Source of the DNA: Azolla caroliniana
Lineage: Eukaryota; Polypodiophyta
Assembly: GCA_043228905.1 (NCBI GenBank)
Contig: JBHGNT010000008.1
Span: 21,762,001-21,826,000, forward strand
Direction: 5' to 3'
Length of the DNA stretch: 64,000 bases
Position 1 is the stretch's first letter, and each line of letters opens with the position of its first letter. This document shows positions 10,229 to 19,469 of this stretch, piece after piece. The translations under genes were made by a program, and so were the position numbers. Below the pieces are notes generated by a model. That model did not search any database. It was not told the origin of the DNA and worked only from the letters and a program-made list of their open reading frames with translations.

Positions 10229-13200
10229 CTAAATGAATGGAACCAAATCCCCAAATGTGATACAAATACACAATATATTTCTGAGCTTTTCTACTGATGC
10301 AAATTTGAACAACTTGAAATATTCGTAATGCTGATTGGCAGTTCTTATATGCAATGCAAAAATGAACTGTTGGTTTTTAGCAGTTTTTATCCCCTGGTGA
10401 TAATAAGAAGGAATGCCTTAATTTCATAAGGAAGGTACATGTAGCGTCACAAAGTCCTTTCATAGGGAATAAGTGTTTACGATTACCTCTGTAAACTCCA
10501 ACTGCTGAAGAAAAATGGTGAGGTCAAGGTCCTCGCTACATGCACAATACAAACAGAGAGGTAACATGAAATGAAAGATTCCTGTTATATTCTACACATA
10601 CAATAAATTGTGTTATCAATGCGTCCAATATTGCTATACTGTATACATACCTGTCAGTCCAAGTTCCTTCTAGTCCTGAGGTATCATCCTGTTGGGGAAA
10701 AAGAAATTCTTAAAAGAAGAATAACACCGATTAAAGAAGATACATGAAAAATTTCCACACAAAAGCATGAAGAATAATATAAAGCTGAAGTAGAACCCGA
10801 GTCACCCAAACAGCAAGTGCAGGAATATAAAGGTTTCCAATTACCTCTGTAAACTCCAATAGCTGAAGAACCCTAGCAAGTTCTTGGTCAGTGCTACATC
10901 CATAAAATAAAAGCAGAGAGGTGTCATGAAAGCTTCATTGCTTTAAATTGTACACACACAATAAATGCTTAACACCAAGTCAAATGTTGCCCTGCATACC
11001 TGGTGGTCCAAATCTCTACTTGTCTTGAGATATCACCCTGTTGAGAAGAAGGAAATTCCTACACGAGGGGAATTATCCATTAAATGAGATATATAAGTTT
11101 TTTCTGTACTGAAGGATTGAGAAATATTAAAAATCTGCACTAAAATCCAAGTATCTGAAACTGCAAGTAAAGGTAATAAAGGTTTCCAATTACCTCTGTA
11201 AAGATTGCATTTTGATCATCCCCTTGTACAAATGTACCTATCACAGGTGTTGTATGTGAATTACCCTACACCATGAGATTACCAATTCAAACCCATCAAA
11301 GATGTTCACGACGATGTAATTGTGAAGGTGACAACTTTTCTGATTTCTATAAGAATGAACATGATCTTATCTTGTTTCTCAGGAAGAACCATGTTAAATG
11401 AGAGGAATTGATTTTCCTCAAATCAATGCACAACAAAAACTAGTTTCTTGCGCATTTCACAGTTTTAATCTTCCCTTTTGAGGTCTTAATGAGTAGAAAA
11501 TAACTTCAACGCAAATATGTAATTCTCAATTGATCTCATACCACATTTAACTTCTCCCAAACAAGGCAAGATCTGTTCAAGCAGCGTTGATCTGTAACAA
11601 GTAAATAAAATTGTCCACCATACTGAAACAACAAAGTGAACATCAGTTGCATGAACTTGGAAGCCCCATACAAGGAGTGAGAAATGCTCTCACATACCTC
11701 AAACATCGTGTTGAATTGATTATTTCGGGAAGAAACACAAAGCCCTTTTTGAAGACACCTAAGAAGCATAACACTTTTTGTAATCACATGCACCTAAATA
11801 AGTTTCTCTTTTTCCTTTTTACTCTCCCCCATCTTCAACATTGAGTTAACCCAAACCATTCAAGATAACTCTGCACACACCTGACAGGACATAGATAATG
11901 TGTAACATAGATAGTTTTGTACCCATGAGAATTTTGGGCTGAAGAGAGTGCATTTTCAAACTTTTTGATGATACCGTCTTCATACAGAAGGTTCAGGGTC
12001 TCGCTTGCTAACTCAATGGTAAACTCATCGTCAGCAGAAAGATCATCACCCTTTGAAAGTCTTATGGCTAGTTCAAGTTCGAATTCTTCTTGTATATCCC
12101 CTCTAGGAAAGTGTTGATGCGGATGAGACGGAACCTCTAAACTTTCTGTTGTTGGGACAAATTCAGTGTCATCATTGGAGCATAAATCAAGATGATTTGA
12201 CGGTGTAATTTGCAACTCAACAGGGTTATTGCGTGACTTATCGGTGATGATGTAGCTTAATATTTCATTCTGTATGAAAGAATGGTAGAGAACAATTACA
12301 ATTTTTACGAAATGAGGAGCAGATGCCAGAGGGTTTCATATAGATGAGAATATCCCATCACCTTAGGATCATGTAACCCTTCATGCACAAGACGAATGTC
12401 TAACAGATCAAAGAACCTAGCAGATCAAAGACAATATATTGATTGAGTGGCAAACTCCAAATCATCTATACTGCATGAGTTTAAAAGAGTATCCTCTACA
12501 CTATCCAAATTGGACATTCTTTAAGGGAAGGACTAATAAATACTCACTTCTTCAAGCAAACATCGGCTTTTAAACCAGTGGCTAAACAAGGAATCAATTC
12601 AATTGCGTGTGATATGTTTTGTTGAAGGTCTTGGACGTATTCCTTGTCTTTACCCTGTTTTGTGTATATAAATCAGTTCAGTTAAAAATTCATTTTCGAA
12701 CAAATAAGGTGTACATTTGATCACCAGAACACATGCCAAACAGAAATATCGTAATGGTGTGTTTGACTCGTTCACGACAGTTTCCCTATACTTAGAAAAA
12801 TCACGCAATGTGATAATGCAAGATAATAAACAAATTGAGGATGTAACATATGTACAGCAAGTTGAGGAAAATGGGCCCAAAAAAAGTCTACCATGAGGGG
12901 ATAGCATAATAGAATTCTGAGCCTAGTTAAAACATCTTATAGAAATATTAGTTATCTGGTGTCCCACCATCATTAGTATCTGCATCAAAACTACAACTGC
13001 AGTTTATTTTAATCCTCAGTTTTGATTCATGTTCACTCACATGTGCCAATCTATGTGCATCATCTGATGTGGATTGTAATGATTTTGAGTATGAACTTTT
13101 ACTTCCATAATCTTTTAAGGCCCTTTTTCCATCTTATTTTGCAGTTTTGTATTTTAGCTCACTGAGATTTGATTAGATTTCATATGCTACATTAATATGA

Positions 13201-13866
13201 TGTTTTGTTTTTTCTTTCCTTTGAAAAAGAGCAAAGGTTTACGTCTATGCTCTTTTTGGTATCATGAATCCTTTCTTCCACCAGATGAAGGAGCTTAGAC
13301 GATTCTATTTCAGTAGTGTCAGGAGGAAGGTTTAACTTATTCTGCAGCAGCAGAACATTGCCTGCAAGGGAACAAAATAATTCATCTTAGACCATGAAAC
13401 AAACATCCATAACTTTACACCAAAGCATGAAGGTCGTCGACTATGCTTACATGACATTAGCTACCAAGAGTAGGAGAATGGAAAAACTACCCAAAATAAA
13501 ATAGCAAATGAATGAACACATGTGCAAGAAAACAGCAGAAATTTGATGACTTGCATATCCCACATAGCTAGTAGCTACTGTTGCTATTGATGAAGGGGTT
13601 AGAAATGTGTATGATCGATTTCTCCTACATAGAACCTTGCAATGTAAAGCCCTAAACCCTAAACCCTAAACCTAAACCATTCCGAATGAAATGTTTTGCT
13701 TATTAATGACACCAATGACGAGCTTACAAATTGCTAGAAGAGCACATGGACCGGCATCATTTTGTAAGATGAATAGAACATCTCGGCCGAGAAACTTCAC
13801 ACGTTTCGTCTTGTAAATAACATCAGTCTCCTGACCAGAGCTACCTTCTTTTGGATCCATCAACAT
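10229..13866 (-). CDS. MINDY-family deubiquitinase homologue, possibly a pseudogene
   Basis: MINDY proteins are cysteine proteases that trim K48-linked ubiquitin chains. Exons with consensus splice sites and continuous phase: 13866-13728 (start; KTKRVKFLGR, LQNDAGPCALLAIC with catalytic Gln and Cys), 13361-13243 (NVLLLQNKLNLPPDTTE), 12654-12548 (DLQQNISHAIELIPCLATGL), 12470-12362, 12269-11881, 11758-11698 (QKGLCVSSRNNQFNTMFE), 11622-11542 (YGGQFYLLVTDQRC), 11265-11194, then a duplicated pair 11037-11000/10893-10845 and 10688-10651/10535-10487, and perhaps a last exon 10393-10229 (unsupported by homology). The family's NNHF catalytic His is Gln (NNQF). The fourth exon has an in-frame TGA at 12425-12427, and an alternative acceptor at 12416 restores the frame but drops 18 codons. 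The conserved HGW is changed. It could be a pseudoenzyme or a decaying copy. The start could also be the ATG at 13860. Confidence 0.85.
10487..11037 (-). repeat. Tandem duplication of a two-exon module
   Basis: Two units with a period of about 350 bp each contain a 38-bp exon, an intron and a 49-bp exon (11037-11000 plus 10893-10845; 10688-10651 plus 10535-10487). Exon lengths and phases are identical and intron starts are alike (GTATG; GTAAT/C). Both units encode ...S(T/E)D.(E/D)L...LQ.LEFTE. The exon at 11265-11194 ends with the same FTE and GTAATTGG boundary and may be an older copy. Confidence 0.85.
13648..13678. repeat. Interstitial telomere-type repeat
   Basis: Three CCCTAAA units plus a shortened CCTAAACC, within the first coding intron of the MINDY-like gene. 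Telo-box motifs near plant gene starts are known to act as regulatory sites; that role here is inference. Confidence 0.85.
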
Positions 13867-14040
13867 GCACCACCTGGTCAGAAAGATTTTATGATCATTG
13901 TTGAAAAGTATGATGTAATAACCTGATGTTACCCATATTTGTTAAGTATGATTTGTCTCATATTCGGCCCCGAAGCTTCGGTCTATGTGCTTTTTGTTTC
14001 TTTTGTATGGATGACATATTTCATGACATGACATGAGGAT

Positions 14041-14125
14041 TGTAATTTTAGTTTACAAGGATATGTGGTAACCTATTGGTCTATCAATACAAGGTCATGG
14101 GTTCAAATCCTTAAAAAGACACCAT
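14041..14125 (+). repeat. tRNA-like (SINE-head-like) segment
   Basis: A B-box-like GGTTCAAATCC (14100-14110) follows ACAAGGTCATG, the same context as the better example at 58419-58471. The A box is weak. It lies in the leader intron of the MINDY-like gene. Confidence 0.4.
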
Positions 14126-14285
14126 ATATATATATATATTGCTTCTCCTAATTGGCATGTCAAATTAACGACCTCATGATCTCCAAACAGTTTACACAGC
14201 CATTTCCAACTCTATATATGTGTGTGTGGATAATTTTCTTTCTCAATTAGAGAGACGATCAGGAGCCACAAGAAGAAGAACATAC

Positions 14286-14385
14286 CTGAGACAATGAGAT
14301 TGCTGGGAATCGCCTGTTGTTTTGTGAGATGATTTTGCAGAAGAAGAAGAAGAAGGAATGTACAGAAGCAGAGGGTGGAATGAGG
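14286..14385 (-). promoter_or_regulatory. Non-coding first exon of the MINDY-like gene (5' UTR)
   Basis: The minus-strand sequence after the TATA box is CT-rich with a (CTT)n run at 14341-14355 and ends CTCAG followed by GTATG at 14285, a good splice donor. The partner acceptor (TGACCAG) lies just before 13873, so a 412-bp intron would separate this leader from the coding exon. The transcription start near 14380 is inferred. Confidence 0.6.
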
Positions 14386-14400
14386 CGGAGATGGGTTTTT

Positions 14401-14410
14401 CTTTTTATAC
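14401..14410 (-). promoter_or_regulatory. TATA box of the MINDY-like gene
   Basis: GTATAAAAAG on the minus strand, about 25-30 bp upstream of the CT-rich leader. Confidence 0.6.
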
Positions 14411-14719
14411 AGTGAGGAAGCAGGAAGAAGGTAGTTCAGAGCTTCATCCATGGTGGAATTTTCATTCATCTTGACCAAGGAATTCCTCTCCTGCTCTTTC
14501 CTTGCAGAAAGTCTTCCTTTGGTCATGTTTTTGCTTGTGGGGGCTCCTAGCAATTCATATGGTAGGACCCTTTTTTTGGTCCTGGTCAAGCTACGCGGAC
14601 AAAACTTCGCGGACAAAACTACGCGGTCAAGAAAGGACAAAACTTGGCCTCGTGGACCCATCATTTTTACCTCCTGTTGCGCCGCAACCTCTGTGTATGA
14701 ATTTGTCTTCCCTTGGTTC

Positions 14720-14889
14720 TGGGAATCGGCAAAGGTTCGATTTCAGCTTAAACCGATTTGGCCCGAAACGGCTTGGTTCGGCTTGTGCCATCCCAAACTG
14801 GTTCAGGAAGATCAAACTTGAACCGAAACTGAACATCCAACGGTTGAATAGCTCAGTTCAGGCTTGAGCCGAGCCATTGCCTACTCCTA
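14720..14889. mobile_element. hAT-type MITE, 170 bp
   Basis: The ends are TGGGAATCGGCAAAGG and, reverse complemented, TAGGAGTAGGCAATGG. Flanks are CTTGGTTC (14712-14719) and CTTGGTTT (14890-14897), an 8-bp target duplication with one change. The uninterrupted duplicate at about 15490 confirms the insertion. It is non-coding. Confidence 0.75.
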
Positions 14890-14986
14890 CTTGGTTTACT
14901 CCGAATCGATCACAAAAGTGGCAATTCATGTGACGGTTTTTTTTTTGCTCTTGGTCAACCTACGCGGACAACTTGCCTCGTGGGTC

Positions 14987-15434
14987 TAACAATCGGCAAT
15001 GGTTCGGTTTGAACCGAACCGCGAAACCACGGTTTAACGGCTTAACGGTTCGGTTTCGGTTTGATTTTAACAGTAAAAAACCGCGGTTTATACGGTTTAA
15101 CGGTTAAAAAATTTTAAAAATTGTTTTTAAACAATCTTTTTATTTTTACACCTTATTCTCACATTTTAGGAACATCTTAAAAATTTTAAAAATTTTAAAA
15201 AATGAAATATTATAAATTTTAAAAAATTAAAAATTTGACCTATGTTGAAAACCGAAACCGAACCACGAAACCACGGTTTTTACGGTTTAATGGTTTAACG
15301 GTTTGAAAACTAATTAACAGTTCGGTTTAACAGTTTCGTGGTTTGGTTCAGGTTTCAAATAATTTAAACGGTTCGGTTCCAAACTGGTTCAGTTTGGACC
15401 CTCTCAAACCGAACCGAACCGTTGCCGATTGTTA
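14987..15434. mobile_element. hAT-type MITE, 448 bp (copy 1 of a family)
   Basis: The ends TAACAATCGGCAATGG and reverse-complemented TAACAATCGGCAACGG continue as about 25 bp of inverted repeat rich in GGTTCGGTTT. The 8-bp flanks CGTGGGTC (14979-14986) and GGTGGGTC (15435-15442) match at 7 of 8. Internal DNA is AT-rich with many CGGTTTAACGG motifs and no coding capacity. Copy 2 is at 60945-61411. Confidence 0.85.
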
Positions 15435-15520
15435 GGTGGGTCCATCGTTTTACCTCATGTTGCGCAACAATCTCTACGAATTTGTCTTTCCTTGGTTTGC
15501 CCCGAATTGATCACAAAAAG

Positions 15521-16224
15521 CCCTTGAATCAGTCACAATTTGCACATAGACCCCACTGTTGCCCCCCTTTCGAGTCAAAAACACTAATCCTTGATTTATC
15601 GTTCAATCACTATTCATTGACATTGACTCCGATTCAATTATTGCTTTATTATTGAATCGTTACTCAGTGACGTCTTGTTATTGAAATCATTCAACCCTTT
15701 CTCTTGTGTTAACTTATTGCAAACCCACGATGAATGGTGTTGTAGCTTTGACCAACGTAAAAAGCTCGAAGAATCCATCGAGTATGAAGTAGCGTTTTCA
15801 GGAGGCCTTGAATTAGTTACGTAAAGTAGTGCTTTGGGAATGTATGTTGGACATACACATTTGTGTACTTGTCATGAATGTGATAAATTAATGAATTGCC
15901 ACTTTTGTGATCGATTGCCACTTAATGATATAATAATTATGAGGGAAATACCATTAAGTACATGCCACATTTGTGTACTTATAAGTGCTCATTATCTCCT
16001 ATTTGTTAGCTATTATCACGAAGAATCCAATGAATATGAAGTAGTTAACTAAAGTAATATTTTGGGAATGTAAGTTAGACATACACATTCATTCACCCCA
16101 CCATCTCACCTTAGAATGCGTGATTAACACATGGAGGCCATGATGAACCACTCAATGCACAACAAACAAGTGTGATGTATGCTATTTGACTTTTTGTTAG
16201 TCAATGTCAACCCTTATTAAGAAC
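15521..16224. repeat. Spacer with a diverged direct repeat
   Basis: About 15768-15856 and 16019-16095 share CGAAGAATCCA, TATGAAGTAG and TTTTGGGAATGTA.GTT.GACATACACAT. The 250-bp offset suggests an old tandem duplication. No gene is seen. Confidence 0.6.
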
Positions 16225-17501
16225 CTACCATATGATACAAACTCTTAAATGCACCAAAAAGAAGCCCAAAATCCAAATTTGGTCAAATATTGTGCTGCCA
16301 ACATCTGATAGTCCAAACGACATGCGTTTAAACTGGAACAATCCATGTTGTGTTCGAAATGCTGTCTTGTTTTTGTCTTCTTCACGTAGGGGGAGTCCAA
16401 AAGCCAGGTCCAAGGATGTGAAATATTTGGAGTGTCCTAATTGATTGAGTAATTCGTCAATCCTAGGGAGTGGGTATCTGTCATGCTTTGTCACCTTATT
16501 TAACTGTCTAAAATCGGTGCAAAACCGGAATGATCCAGCTTCCTTGCGAACTAAATGGAGTTCATACACCCACTCACTGGTCGATGGCTCAATAATATCT
16601 TTTTCCAACATATCTTTGACTGTTGTGGCAATCCTTTGGTGGTCAAGAGGGGTCGCCTTCGAGTTGCCATCCGAACTAGAGGAGTGTCGACTGTTGGAAT
16701 GGCATGTTGAACTGGTAGATTTACATGTGCTGTTTTTTGAGTTTTGCGGAAAATTGATGGAAAAGACTTTAGTGTCGGAGATTTTCTAGACGCGACTATG
16801 ATGGTTCGACATGGATCTATGTATGGATGATGTGTGTACTAACATGCGGTGCGCTAAGTAAGGGGATCATGGTGAATAGTTTATTATGAGGTAGCACTAA
16901 CCTTTGTGTGTCAAAATGCAGTTGAGCGCCATGCTTTACAAACCAATCACATCCTAATGTTAAAGAGAAAAGTTGTTTCAAAATAAATGTATGAATGTGC
17001 AATGTGCATGTGTTGATGACTGATAAATCTTTTGTTTATCTCCAAAAATGACATTAATAGGAGGTGCACTAGATGTTGGTAAATGCAATAAATTTACTAA
17101 CTCTAAACTAATTGATGAAATTGTACTTCCTGAATCTAATAATGCTTCATAGGGTTGGTTATGAATGTGTGCCATCATGGAACAGACAATGCGATTGGAA
17201 GAGGTAGCGGCTTGAAAATGTGGTAGTTGCTCTTCCTTCAACATCCCGCGTTGTCGTTTCCCAGTACCTCTTCGAGTGAAGTTGAATCTGCTAGATGTAT
17301 TTGCGCGTTCTGGTGATGCTTTGATGCTGCAAATTTTATGCAATGCTTCTTCATGTGACCGTACAAGTTGTTGGCATAAAAGGCCAACTCCTTCCAAGTT
17401 GTATCCGTCCGAGTGTGAACTCGTTAATAAGTTAGGGCTTATACCTAACAGAGTGATGAATGATGAGTGACGAGTGATGAGTGACAAAGAGACGAAGCCT
17501 T
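16225..17501 (-). pseudogene. Ty3/gypsy fragment: gag end, protease, start of RT (distal part)
   Basis: On the minus strand: a decayed zinc knuckle near 17350 (GHMKKHC), a protease with LLDSGSTISSIS near 17140, a post-protease segment (16817-17002), and RT from 16611 (FRFCTDFRQLNKVTKHDRYPLPRI, SLDLA, KTAFRTQHGLFQF, MSFGL) to 16225, ending before the YxDD site. The matching gag N-terminus lies at 27351-28245 on the same strand, so one gypsy element appears split by the copia at 17502-27350. Confidence 0.75.
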
Positions 17502-17689
17502 TGTGTATTGTATCTCGATGACGAGCAGAGTATTGTATCTCTGAGAAAGAACGAAGTAATAAGAAGCTTTCCATTAAAGCTCCATCTGTGTAAGTCTCCA
17601 CACCTATCCTATTTTCGGTATGTGTTGTTTGTTGTCCTGTACCTACTACAAATCCATACACATTTCCGCACATAGCACTCATATCCACA
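17502..17689 (+). repeat. 5' LTR of copia A (188 bp)
   Basis: Starts TGTGTATTGTATCTCGATGA and ends ATATCCACA, followed after 2 bp by the primer site. The 188-bp partner is at 27163-27350, differing at roughly a dozen positions by eye. The flanks GCCTT and CAAGT do not form a target duplication. Confidence 0.85.
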
Positions 17690-17691
17690 AT

Positions 17692-17704
17692 TGGTATCAG
17701 AGCC
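17692..17704 (+). other. Primer binding site of copia A
   Basis: TGGTATCAGAGCC, the classical initiator tRNA-Met complement of plant copia elements. Confidence 0.9.
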
Positions 17705-17789
17705 GAATCTTTGCTATTCAGCGGCAACAGACAACAGGAGAAGCTGAAAGAAAAGACCAGGTCAGAAATCTCAAGTTCACAAACAGAAT

Positions 17790-18778
17790 ATGGCTTCAAC
17801 ATCCGGAACAGGAGTTGAAATAAAAAAATTCGACGACAAAAACTTTGCCTTGTGGAAGGAGATGATGCAGGATGTGCTGATCATTCGAAGACAGGTCGAA
17901 GCCATTCGGCACAGCGAAAAACCTGCTTCAATGACAACCGAGGAGTGGAGATCAACGGACGAAATCGCACACTCCACCATCCGAATGCATCTGGCCGAAA
18001 ACGTCTATTTCAGCATGGCGAAAGAGACGACAACGTTCTCATTGTGGGAGAAGCTACATGTTGTCTATGAGAAGAAGTCCTCATCTTCGAAATTGATCTC
18101 GATCAAACAATTGTTCAACATGAAGGTGAAAGAGACTGATCCGGCAACCTCCCACATCAACACCTTCACCCGGGTGTTATCAGCGCTCTCGTCACAAGGG
18201 ATCAACTTCAAAGAAGAAGTGAAAGCCCTTGCCCTCCTATCGAGCTTGCCGACGATTTGGGAGGTATTCTGTACGACTTACGCCAATAGCCGAGCGATCC
18301 TAAATCTGGACGAAACAACCGGCCAAGTCCTCACAGACGAAAATCGATGGAACTAACCATTGATGAGTTGGCAGAAGCCCATCACTCGACCAGGTTGAAT
18401 GAAAGAACAAGTCGACAGAACCGGTTGACGCCACAGCCGATCGAAAACAAGGGGAGACCGACAGCGGTCGAAGTCGAAAACGGGCCGATCAAGGGAATTT
18501 TGCACACACTGCAGAAAAGTTGGCCACGATGTTTCCGACTGCTGGTCGATCAAGAGGAAAGAGAGTGGTCGGCGATCCGAACGGAATTGGGGACGTTCTA
18601 ACTCGGACCACTCTCCAGGCGGCAACCAGATCAATGTTGCGGACACCCAACCCAAAGAAATCCTCTCCCTAGAGGATTTGATGATCGGAGAAGTCCTCTA
18701 CAGTGCACAAGTTGCACACACGTGGCTACTAGACTCTAGTGCTACATTTCACGTGACCCCCAATGTTGAATGGTTTTC
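17790..18778 (+). pseudogene. Copia A gag and protease N-terminal part
   Basis: gag starts at 17790 (MASTSGTGVEIKKFDDKNFALWK) and runs 188 codons before a frame change near 18350. A zinc-knuckle region (KVGHDVSDCW near 18520) and a protease (TWLLDSSATFHVTP near 18730) follow. The protease motif is DSS where DSGA is usual. The coding sequence is interrupted at 18779 by copia B and resumes at 24216 after a 5-bp duplication. Confidence 0.8.
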
Positions 18779-19453
18779 TGTCGGAATTCCGTGCTCGGCC
18801 ACAACCGAGGAACTGGATCGATTCACAGAAAACGGGAAATACAACAATGCACGAAAAACAATAGAGAGAAGGGTACACTGGATGTTTTACGTGGAAAACC
18901 CTAAATGGGAAAAACCACGGGAGTGCAAGACTCCAACTATCACTATACGCAGGAATGTACAATGGCGAGCTGCAAGGCGACGACCTTGAGCTCACTGTCC
19001 TCGCCACAGGCGGCGGTATTACACAGAGGCGTCGACCTCTTCCTTCCTCTTCCTCTCTCACTCTCTCTCTCGGCTGCTCTCACTTCGCTCCCTCTTAGTG
19101 GAAAACAGAAAAATGAGCAACAACATTTAAACTGTTTGCCCTAAGTCATATTTATACACATATGACTTTCGGGCTATTTACAAATATAGCCTCAAGGGCT
19201 CTTAGCAAACATATTCACAAATATGTCCCCGCATCCGGATCTCTCTCCGGGTACATTCGTCATCTGGCTCCGTAGCCGGGGTCTTCATCATCCAGCTCCG
19301 TAGCCGGGGTCTTCATCATCCGGATCCGTATCCGGGTACTCTTCATCCGGCTTCATGCCGGGTACTCTTCATCATCCGGTTCCGTAACCGCAACCGGGCT
19401 TGCCGTCATTTATCTCCGGGGACATCCCATCCGGAGGGACCGAAATCCCAACA
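18779..19453 (-). repeat. 3' LTR of copia B (675 bp)
   Basis: Plus-strand ends are TGTCGGAATTCC and AAATCCCAACA. It contains one extra 28-bp unit (AGCTCCGTAGCCGGGGTCTT core, near 19287-19314) compared with the right LTR. Confidence 0.95.
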
Positions 19454-19469
19454 AAATCCCCCTTCACTT
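19454..19469 (-). other. Polypurine tract of copia B
   Basis: The minus strand reads AAGTGAAGGGGGATTT immediately before the 3' LTR start TGTTGGG. Confidence 0.8.

Larger units (their letters stand above)
14571..15520. repeat. Segmental duplication, two copies about 370 bp apart, each split by a MITE
   Basis: Copy A (about 14571-14719 plus 14890-14915) and copy B (about 14937-14986 plus 15435-15520) share CTACGCGGACAA, TTGCCTCGTGG, TTACCTC.TGTTGCGC, GAATTTGTCTT.CCTTGGTT and CGAAT.GATCACAAAA. Copy A contains the 170-bp MITE where copy B is uninterrupted, and copy B contains the 448-bp MITE where copy A is uninterrupted. Confidence 0.85.

Noticed and set aside
13648-13678. A true chromosome end or telomere
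   Set aside because: Only about four units, inside an intron, with element-rich DNA continuing on both sides.
14450-14867. Overlapping plus-strand frames of 121-123 codons
   Set aside because: They overlap the gene's upstream region, a segmental duplication and a MITE; no homology.
18729-19144. Frames repeated in both copia B LTRs (for example 18729-19061 and 23546-23851)
   Set aside because: They lie within LTR sequence, occur identically in both copies and match no element protein.
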